From Adiantum capillus-veneris (lineage: Eukaryota > Streptophyta > Polypodiopsida > Polypodiales > Pteridaceae), in contig JABFUD020000278.1 in the NCBI GenBank assembly GCA_014529385.2, forward strand, positions 1 to 64,000: a stretch of DNA of 64,000 bases. The letters run 5' to 3'. The position numbers were made by a program, and so were the translations under genes. This document shows, one piece after another, positions 55,117 to 64,000 of this stretch. The notes beneath the pieces were generated by a model. The model searched no databases. It saw only the letters and a list, made by a program, of their open reading frames with translations, and had not been told where the DNA came from. The stretch's first letter is position 1; each line of letters begins with the position of its first letter.

Positions 55117-58100
55117 AATCCCCCCTGGAGTGATGCAGTGAATGAGAGCTCGCACATGAGTAAAGGGAAGTGCCATGCCCTAAGGACATGATCACTCCAC
55201 AAAGGGGAGTAAGCCCAAAAATTTGCAGAAAGCTTTGAGCTTCTCACAAGACAATGCCTTTGTGAAAAGATATGCAAGGTTGTCATGTGTTGGCACATAA
55301 GCCAAGCTGATCTCCCCTGCTGAGAGCCTCTCCCTAACATAGTGGTCTTGCATCTCAATGTGCTTTGTGCAAGCATAAAAAACTGCCAATGCACTCTGAC
55401 TGTCAGTGTAGATAGTGTTGGCAGTGTCCTGTCCAACACGCAAATCAGCCATAAGGTGTCTGAGCCATACACACTCAACCATAGCTAGCTGTGAAGACTG
55501 CCCTGTACTCAGCCTCACAACTAGAAGTGTCCACAGTAGGTTGCTTCTTGCTCAACTATGATACATGAACTGCTAAGCATGAAACAAAAACCACTTGTGG
55601 ATACTCGCATGTCAAAACAACCAGCCAAATATGAGTCCAAAAAAGCATGTAAATCTGGGGGCAAGATCCCCCTTGGGATAAAACAAGCCAAGATGTAAAG
55701 TGCCACTCAAGTAGCAAAAAATCCTCTTGATTTCCTGCCAATGCTTAGACCTTGGGCTATGCATAAATTTGCTGACCTCTGAGACCGCAAACTGAATATC
55801 CGACCTCGTGTTGCATACATAAATGAGGGAACCAATAGCAGTTTGGTAAAGAGTGACATCAACAGGATCACTAGCATCATGTAGACTCAACTTTAAACTT
55901 GTTTCCATGGGAGTGGCAATAGGTTTACAATCCTCAAGTCCAAACTTACATAGAAATGTCTCTATGTAACTTTTTTGACACAAGGCGATACGACCATCAC
56001 ACTGCTTACATTGTATGCCCAAGTAATGATGCAACAACCCCAAATCTTTCATCTTGAAAGTAGCATTCAAATCAGCCTTAAATTCAGCAATATGTGCCTC
56101 ATTGGGACAAGTGATCAGCAAATCATCCACATAAAGAACAACAATGAGAAGTACATTGCCCTCACGCTTGACATACAATGTGCTTTCTGTTGGATTGTTA
56201 CAAAATCCTTGTTTGACCAAATGAGTGTCAGCCTTCTCATACCAAGCAGAAGGAGATTTCTTCAACCCATACAAAGCTTTGTTACATTGGCACACCTTAT
56301 CCTTTTGTCCTTTCTTGACAAAACCGTGAGGCTACGTTACATAAACTTCCTCAAATATGTCACCATTCAAGAAAGCAGTAACAATGTCTAATTGATGTAC
56401 ATCCCAACCAAAATGAGCTTCCAATTCACATAAAAAACAAATAGTTGTCATACGACAAGTAGGAGAAAAAGTCTCTTCTAATGTATGCCTTTTTGTTGTG
56501 CATAACCCTTTGCAACAAGTCAAGCCTTATAGCGATCAATCTCACCATCTGGCTTGCACTTCAACTTGTAATCCCACTTCGTACTAATGGCCTTTTTGCC
56601 AGGAGGCAAATCACATAAAGTCCATGGGTAATTTTCTATAAGTGCATCATAGTATGATTGCATGACAGCCATTTAATTTTTTGAATTTTGTGCTTCATCA
56701 AAAGATAGAGATTCCTCAACATCATGTAAGATAGACACAACCAAAGCATAACAATTTGATGCATAAGATGCATGGTGAGAGCCTGAACAAGTACAACTAG
56801 ACAAAGGTGCATTCAATTTACTATCACCCAATGTATGCACCAGTCATTTTGGCATACCTCTAGCCTGCTCATTTTCAGCCGTTTCCTCATCAAGTACATC
56901 ATGTACATCTACATTAGTAATAGGCTGATCTATAAATTTTTAGAAACTCCCATAGGCTATACATTTGCCTCATTGGAGTTTACATTCGAACTTCCACCAT
57001 TGAAAAGAGGCAATAAAGTGTTATAAATGTCTTGCAAGTTGACATTACTATCTTTAGTACATGACAGCAAGGGCTGAACACAACATCTCGTGGGACCAAG
57101 ATACACATTTTTTGCAAATGATACAACCTGTAACCTTTGATTTTAGCACTATAACCAACAAAAATACATTTGACATCCTTATCATCCAATTTTCTGCGCT
57201 ATGTTTGTGGCACCAAAGCATATCCCAAACAGCCAAAAACACGCATGTGCTCAATAGAGGGCTTTCTATCATGCCATGCTTCAGATGGAATAATAGACTA
57301 CAAAGCTTTTGTAGGACACTTGTTTAGTACATAAGTGGCACACATGATGGCCTCAAGCCAAAAAGAATGCGGTAAAGCTTGACTTTTGACCATACATCGT
57401 GCCATTTCCGTAAGTGACCTGTTTTTCCTCTCAGCAACACCATTTTATTGAGGTGTTTAAGGCACTGTACATTGGTATTTATCCCACGACTAGCCAGAAA
57501 TGCAGTAAATTCATGAGACATATACTGCCCCCTCGATCGAAATGGAGGGTGCCCATAGTACATTTTGAGACATTTTCAGCCATAGCCAGAAATTGTTTGA
57601 AGCACATGAAAACTTTGGAATTCACTTTAAGCGGAAAGACCCATGCATGCCTGGAGTAATCATCAATGAAAGTCACGAAGTAAAGGTAATTTCCCAAGGA
57701 CGGATAAAGGAGCAACCATTTCAAATTTTTGCAAACGCAGCAAACTAGGAAAATTCACATGACCAAAACATGCATGCCAAAGTTTTTCATCTGAAATAGC
57801 CTTTGAATCCAAAATTTCATTTGCAAAATATTGCCCACAATTTTCATACAAAGTGAGCTTATAAAGCCCATGACATAAAATGCTAGATGCAGCAATTTCA
57901 TCACCAAAACTGAGATCATGTACTATACATCTGTCATCCACAAAGTTGACTACAAGACCAAGTCTAGCAAGTGCAGATAGAGACAAAAGATTCTTCTTGA
58001 TCCCAGGTGTAAAGTGTATCAAGTGTGAACCAGATAAGAGGCATTGTTGGCACGAGCGACTGAATTTCCATGAGGGATTGACTCGAGAGAGGTGAACAAT

Positions 58101-59100
58101 TCACGATGTGAGGTAATGTGCTTGGTAGCACACTGTCAAAAGACAACACATGTGAATCTGCAGCACAACTGACATGCATGCATCATGGACATTAACAGGA
58201 TTATAAGTACACTCTGCACTAAAATCCCATTTTGCATCAACATTAGCATCACAGTCTCCTTTCACAAAAGACTCAACAATATCTTCATTTGTAGTGGAAC
58301 CAGCATTTGCAGTGGAACCACCCTCTTTCTTCTTACCCTCTTTGCCCTTATCACCAAAATTTCAAGACGAATTGCTGCCAACAGAAGCATTAGAAACATG
58401 TGATTTTCCACTCGCAGAAGAACCATAAGAAGTGGTTGCATTGTTGTTACCACCCTTTCTTTGAGCAGCAATAAAAGCCTATTCAACTGCACACTCTCTA
58501 GTCCTGTTTTTCTTGATAGTGACTCTTGCAAACAACAATGTGCACAATGCATCAAACTTGAAAACTTCAAGGTTTCCTTGGGTCATGGTCTCCATGTACT
58601 AGCAAAAGTTTGGCAAGAGTCTGGCAAGGCATCAAGAACAGTCTGCACAAGGGAACTGTTTGAAATGACTTCACATGCACACATAAGTTTCTCATTGATA
58701 TCCTTGACACCAGCAAGGAACCTGTCCATATCATCTTCCTCATGCATAATCTTCGACTCCAGTTATTTACGTAGAAATGTAGTTTTTGCCTCATTGCAAC
58801 TTGCATAAAGACCAGCCAGAATATCCCAAGCTTGTTTTGCAGATTTCGTTGAACAAATGTGAGGAGTGATGGTGCGCTTCACTGACAATGCAATCAATGC
58901 ATGAGCCTGTGAATCCTTTACATCCCAACGAGCTTGTTCTACTGTAGGCAAAACAACTCTAATAAAAACAATCCTTGCAGCAAGACCCACAACATCCTCA
59001 ACATCGCCTACATCCTCAGAACTAGGACGTACATCAATGCCCTGCACAAAATTCTAGACGCCCTTTGACATAAGAACATCTTGCATCATGTAAGCCCATA
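55117..59100 (-). pseudogene. Copia H gag-pol, heavily broken
   Basis: Read on minus from 59100: gag from WAYMMQDVL onward (58763-59047, then 58567-58806), a knuckle region (58262-58570), protease remains (~58160), integrase pieces (57663-58022, 57479-57724 and 57054-57272), RT (56332-56523 and 55612-56295 with LYVDDLLITCPN) and RNase H (55192-55518 with YTDSQSALAV). Stops and shifts are frequent. Two in-phase gaps against D remove part of the protease-integrase linker (~58010) and the integrase CxxC plus first catalytic Asp (~57700). D is its closest relative in the window. Confidence 0.9.
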
Positions 59101-59550
59101 TAGGTACATAAAGTGCATCAACAAGTGTGAAAGAACTGCCATTTGTAGTAGTAAGCACAATCTTTCCAACTCCCTGAACCAAATAAGAGGCATTGTTGGC
59201 ACAAATGACTAAATTCCCATGAGGGACAAACTAAAGAGAGGTAAACAATCACGATGTTAGGTAATGTGCTTAGTAGTACCACTGTCAAAATACCACACAT
59301 GTGAATCTATAGCAACCAACATGCATGCATCATGGACAACAAGATTGTAAGTGTACTCTGCATTAAAAGCCCATTTTGCATCAATATCAGCATCACGGTC
59401 TCCTTTCATAGAAGACTCAACAATGGATGCATTTGTAGTGGAACCAACATTTGTAGTGGAACCACCCTCTTTCTTCTTAGCCTCTTTGGCCTTCAACTTA
59501 GGACACTGCTTGATCAAGTGATAATTAGCTTTAAGGTGGTAGTAATTAAA
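59101..59550 (-). pseudogene. Extra copia fragment: knuckle-protease piece joined upstream of H gag
   Basis: The frame 59257-59556 reads LIKQCPKLKAKEAKKKEGGS and WYFDSGTTKHIT, then NGSSFTLVDALYVP near 59110. This is the nucleocapsid-protease region of the D/H family. At about 59100 it joins the middle of gag (IWAYMMQ). H therefore contains this region twice, once here and once at ~58100-58350. The 5' LTR and gag start are missing. Confidence 0.85.
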
Positions 59551-60206
59551 TAACAAGAATCATGTGTCAGTGCGGGGTGGTAAGTGGGGATCGACTAAGG
59601 TTTTCGATCATGGATGGATGGACGTCATTAGTTAGGTAACTATCCATTTTCATGCAATAAACATTAGAAGACTTCTTCACTTGGAAGAGGAGTCCACCAA
59701 TGGCTATGCCCTCACTCATGTAGAGGGAAAAAAGCTTTGGTTGAGGATACCTTAGCCCATTTACAGAAGTGATAGGGTCAAAAAAGTTTTTGAAATTTTA
59801 ATTTTTTGTCCTGTTTTTGCTTGCGAGGCAAGACCAGGTTTTTTTTTCTAGGGCTATAGTCCCAAGCCCATTGCCAATGGTAAAGGTCTATTCAATGGAT
59901 TTTTCTTGCTTAGGGACTTTGACTTTTATTAGGCCTAGAGACATGTCAAGGATCCCATCTCAACCTTGGTGTTGGCGGGTTGGGGACCTCTCAAAAAATA
60001 TAAAAATAAAATACCAACGCTTGCAAGTGTTGCCAACAAAATGACTCCCAATCTCCCATAAACACTATTTGTCAATACCCACAAGCTAGGCTTTGCCCTT
60101 AAATGATCAACCTGACCGTGCCCATTTGCAAACCCCTAGTTTCACCTTGCTCTCTACCTCAATATCAGCAACATGCCTCCCATCACACATAATTAGTGTA
60201 GGTTCG

Positions 60207-60422
<216 letters not shown>

Positions 60423-60942
60423 TTGACAGATCGCCCCGATTGGGTGATGCACCCTAACGAGAACTCAAACCAACATAAAAATGTTAATCTGAGGATGTAG
60501 TTGATCGGACTAGTGCATGGAAAGGTCAAATGCAATGCCAAACAACAAAACATTGAGGAGAGAGGTGTCACTTTCAAGCAAGGAAGCAACTAAGTGGAAA
60601 ATTCATAAGTCTCCCGTGCAGGCTAACTAACACTCAAATGGTCATATAGGGGTCAAATAAAATCCAAATGACATGAAACTTGAGATTGGGGGACTCTAGG
60701 CTATAGGCAATAGGTTCCCAACACCAAAACCTGTAAAAGTCACAATCAGATAGATGAGAAACCGCAATTGGTGCCCCTCTCAACTTCACCAAAAATGACG
60801 AATGAGGGGTCATTTGGCTCCTCCTAAGGCCTACTTACCTCTGTCCATGCTTAGTTTCATTGAAAACACCATTAACAACACAAAACAAGCACTTAAATAC
60901 ACTAGGTGACCTAGAGCTAAAACCGCTCATTGCATCATGCTT

Positions 60943-60965
60943 GCACGCACGCGCTCGTGCGTGCG

Positions 60966-60999
<34 letters not shown>
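60943..60999. repeat. Hairpin plus (GC)n(AC)n tract
   Basis: GCACGCACG (60943-60951) and CGTGCGTGC (60956-60964) form a 9 bp stem with a 4 nt loop. An alternating GC then AC purine-pyrimidine run follows to ~60999, the type of sequence that can form Z-DNA. Confidence 0.8.
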
Positions 61000-61408
61000 A
61001 ACATAGCACATTGAACAAGTATATGATACCAAGAGCATGAGGAAGCAGCACATGAAGTTTCATTAGCAAAGATTACAGGTACAAAGAGTAGTGAGCGCGC
61101 AAGCATAGGCATACTCTTCACTACGTAAGCTCCAAAGTAAAAACAACTCCTTTGATAATTACAAATTTTGGCTTATATACCTAAGATGAAAAATTGGGGT
61201 TTTTTGGCTAGAAAAGGATAAGTATTTCCAAAATGTGATGGGCTCTAGAGTATACCCTCTTCATAAGTACAAAAATGGTTCGGAAATAATCAAACTCTTT
61301 TGAGTTCAGGATTTACAATGCCAGCTTAGGCAGAAAACAAATGAGTGAGGGAAAAGTGGTTTTGCTGGACCATCTGGATAGGCGTGATTGGGCTCCTTTG
61401 CTTCAACA

Positions 61409-61420
61409 CTCCCCCCTCCC
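61409..61420 (-). other. Polypurine tract of element G
   Basis: The minus strand reads GGGAGGGGGGAG immediately before TGTTGAAGC. It resembles the F tract, including a GTCCC stretch nearby (TCGTCCCT in both). Confidence 0.6.
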
Positions 61421-61553
61421 GACTTCTTTTCGTCCCTCACAAGACTTCAGTATTTTAGCAAGGGCTTTCTTTGCTTTTGCTCATTAACATGCTGCTAAAA
61501 TGAAAACATCATTTGCTGCACTTGGTCTTCTTCTTGTGGTTTGTAGATTTTGG

Positions 61554-62010
61554 TTAAGGGTTTTCATGTTCATGTAGGGTGTAAGTCACAAACCAGTATG
61601 TGAGGTCCTTGTAGATGAGCATGAACATTGTGGAGTCCATCTCAAAGTAGCCCGTATATAATGCCTCCTCGAAGGTCTGCATGGAGTGACTGGACAAGAA
61701 CACAATGCTTGAGAATAGGCCATAAATCACCTTCTTATTGGGGGTATCATTCAAATTAAAGATCAAAACCTTGTAGCCCTCCAAGAATGAAGTTTATTTT
61801 AGTGGCCTCTGTGTTTTTGAATGTGTTGATGCATGTTGAGAGCATATAACATATTTTTAGCACCATTTTACATGCGATGTCCAGCTTCCCTTGACCTAGG
61901 CTGATCATTTTCTTTATGGATTTCCTCATGTAGGCAAGTGAAGGTGCCTCTCTTGGTTTTGGAAACACTGGGTAATTCAGCCATGTGGGGTGAGATGCAA
62001 GCAACTGCAT
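61554..62010 (-). pseudogene. Element G: C-terminal globular region, unknown
   Basis: Two overlapping minus-strand frames (61756-62010 and 61554-61784) join through a frameshift near 61790, where both read KINFIL or EGYKV. Together they form ~140 residues with many hydrophobic and aromatic positions (ACKMVLKICYMLSTC, YGLFSSIVFLSSHSM, YFEMDSTMFMLIYK, YWFVTYTLHE). It does not look like RT, integrase or protease. I do not recognise the domain. It lies directly upstream of the polypurine tract, in the place where pol normally ends. Confidence 0.5.
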
Positions 62011-62599
62011 GAAATCAACCCACCTTCTTCCTTAGATGATTGGGCAATAAGTTGGGTCAATTTGACTGTGGGTGGAAGCAAATGAATTTACTGTAATTGC
62101 TTGCTTGTCTCCCCCATAAATTTCTCCTTCCATACAAGTCTAACTTCTTTAATATGTTCAATTGCCCATTATGAAAGATCTGCATCTTTATAGCTTCCTT
62201 CAACATCTGGCAGAATTGGTGGCAGTAGTTATTTATTCTTCTCTATTGTTATCCATTTGAGTAGTGGATAAGAAAGTTTTGGCTCAAGAACCTCCTCTTG
62301 TAGCTGTTCTAGAGTGATGTAATTCAATAAATCTGATTTTAATATGAATATGATTTAATAGATGATGCTCATAGCAGAGGTTCCTGGCCACAACTTCCTT
62401 AGTCACTGTCCAATTCTCCTCTGGTAGATGTGAGTACTCTTGAGGAAATTTGTGGGGTTCATTTGAAGTACCCACATCTACCGGGCCTTCATACTACCTG
62501 TCCTCTTGCTCTGAGTCCTCTTTTATTTCCTCAAACTCAGGCCCTATTTCTAAGACTTCTTTCTTTCTTGGTAAGAGGTTCTAAAATTACTCTACTATT
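62011..62599 (-). other. Element G internal region, weak coding
   Basis: No frame longer than ~60 codons is supported. It probably links the coiled-coil and globular parts of the G protein in decayed form. Confidence 0.35.
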
Positions 62600-63790
62600 G
62601 ATAATTATTTCCTTAGATCCTCCACCTCCTTCACCAACATCTAAATGCTTTCATCGTTTGCTTTATTTTCCTCTACCATGGCCGTGCTCTTGGTGTGTAG
62701 AGCTTCTTCTAGAGTGATTCTCGTTGTCTGAGAAATTTTCAAGGCATGTTGTAACTTTGTTATTTGATTTTTGTAGATATCAGCCTGCTTAAAACTGCTT
62801 GTTGGGATAAGCAATGGATCTTCTGTGAATGCTTCTAGCTATCGATTTTGATCAGCTATTTGTCCCTTCAATACATCAAGCAAGATCCTTTTCTTATGAG
62901 CCAATGCTATAGACTCCTTGGCACTTTGGTGAGCCTATTGCTATCGATTTTCCTTTTGCTCCAAGGAAAGATTTCTGCTTTGAACTATGCCCTCTTGTAC
63001 CTGTCTGGACATCTTCTCTTTTTCATACATCTCTTTATATTTTGCCAGCTCTCCACTGAAATGCTCTAGCTGGGAGTCCCTCCGATGGAAATCTTCTACT
63101 AAGAGAGTGTTGGTTGCAACCAACTCCTTGTTTCCATTCCTTGTTTTGTCCATCTCTTCTTGTATGCTGGACCACCTCTAATGGACCACCTCTAAGCTGA
63201 GATCTGTGTTTTTTTCTTCTTCTCTTTCATACTTGAGCATTATCTGTATCATCTCTTTGTTTAAATCCTCAGCTAGCTTGGATATTAGTGCTGCTTTGGC
63301 CATACTAGACATTGATTCGTTGATGATTGGCACTTGATCAATAGCTTGTGTTGTCTTCATGGTGGTTTTAGGGATGGACTCCTTACCTCCACTTTTCTTG
63401 ATAAGCTTGATTTTTGGTGGAGCAGAAGTCTTGATCCTTTGCTCTGGTTTTTCTTCATGTGGAGTCTCTTTAAGAGAGTGTTTGGGCAAGGAATTTAGTC
63501 TTGCCCTTTGGTATTTCCTCCGCATTTTTTGTATCTTTTGAACTGCATTGTTCATGTGTTGTTATTGGGCTTTTGATAAAGTCGGTAAACCAATCATCCC
63601 AAGGTTTTCTTGCATTTTTAACAAGCCTTTAGGATGGTTCACTCTGTCTTGTACCTATTCATTTTTTAAGTTCTGTTCTTGACCAATCGTCACGGGGTTT
63701 TCTTGCATTTTTTGCAAGCCCTTTGATTGATAATCTTTTCTTGTTTTCTGCTCGGGTGTTTTTGGCTGTGTGCTAGGTTCTTTTTAGAAG
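62600..63790 (-). pseudogene. Element G coiled-coil protein, degraded
   Basis: Frames 63178-63555 and 62941-63153 are in the same phase, separated by a stop. Downstream phases continue charged helical sequence to about 62600. The first is Lys-rich (KIQKMRRKYQRARL, KTSAPPKIKLIKKSGGK). From SKLAEDLNKEMIQIMLKYEREEE through LEHFSGELAKYKEMYEKEK the heptad-like pattern indicates a long coiled coil. A 14 bp tandem duplication at about 63167-63194 disrupts the middle. No catalytic motif is visible. It may be a structural protein of an LTR element. Confidence 0.55.
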
Positions 63791-64000
63791 AAACCTGGCA
63801 ATTCTTCCGTAGCTTGGGCCTCTTCCTTGGTGTAGCATGCTGCTAACAGATCTTGTATGGTCCTTTTTTATTGTTCTTCTTTGTGAGGGTCCATATAGAA
63901 TATCCTCCATCATGATTTCTTGGGGGTCTTGGCTTCTCTATTCAGACTGAAAGCCTGCATTGGTGGGTGGGGATTATATGTGTGTTAATCTTGTAGGCAC
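63791..64000. other. Element G, continues past the window
   Basis: No frame is assigned. The sequence is presumably the 5' part of the same element. Confidence 0.3.

Overview
The window is wall-to-wall transposable-element DNA from a land-plant nuclear genome. I find no convincing host gene, tRNA or rRNA gene. Plant-type Ty3/gypsy chromovirus, Tat-like Ty3/gypsy and Ty1/copia elements, initiator-Met-type primer sites, nested insertions and very long CA/GA microsatellites all point to a large, repeat-rich plant genome. The mix also contains a rare non-LTR-type reverse transcriptase and decayed LTR elements with odd accessory reading frames. It looks more like a fern or another seedless plant than an angiosperm, but that is an impression and not a proof.

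Layout. 1-6195: a partial copy (J) of an unusual reverse-transcriptase element on +, cut by a 5'-truncated copia element (K, minus) and bracketed by ~190 bp inverted arms. 6196-8556: non-coding, with a gypsy LTR fragment and short degenerate repeats. 8557-22555: an old gypsy chromovirus (A, +) with a large internal deletion. Its 3' LTR was later split by a complete, young relative (B, 12961-21855, + strand) with 1.59 kb LTRs, a CAAGC target duplication, a PBS, a PPT and a 1612-codon gag-pol frame. 23087-31213: element C (minus), the fuller relative of J. It has ~1.8 kb direct terminal repeats carrying a TATA box, a novel upstream protein and a Penelope-like or unclassified reverse transcriptase. 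31283-35247: copia D (+, 227 bp LTR), cut off after its YVDD box. 35250-43926: Tat-like gypsy E (minus) with two RNase H domains, whose RT active-site box is deleted. 43930-52839: LTR element F (minus) with gag and protease but no visible RT or integrase; a Trp-rich repeat region stands in their place. 53560-54889: a copia fragment I (+). 54890-59550: copia H (minus), same family as D, internally rearranged. 59563-64000: the 3' half of an LTR-like element G (minus) with a coiled-coil protein.

How the parts fit. Within each LTR element the usual order holds: LTR, primer site, gag, protease, RT, RNase H, integrase, PPT, LTR. Only B looks close to intact. A and B are one family, D and H are one family, and J and C are one family. 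Within-window comparison therefore dates and diagnoses most of the breaks: frameshifts, stops, and deletions at short shared sequences.

The item most worth attention is the J/C family. It is a reverse-transcriptase element in a plant genome that is neither copia, gypsy nor ordinary LINE. It has long promoter-bearing terminal repeats bordered by dinucleotide tracts, possible retained introns and two mutually exclusive hairpins at its 3' end. The second is element F, an apparently non-autonomous gag-protease element with its own repeat protein.
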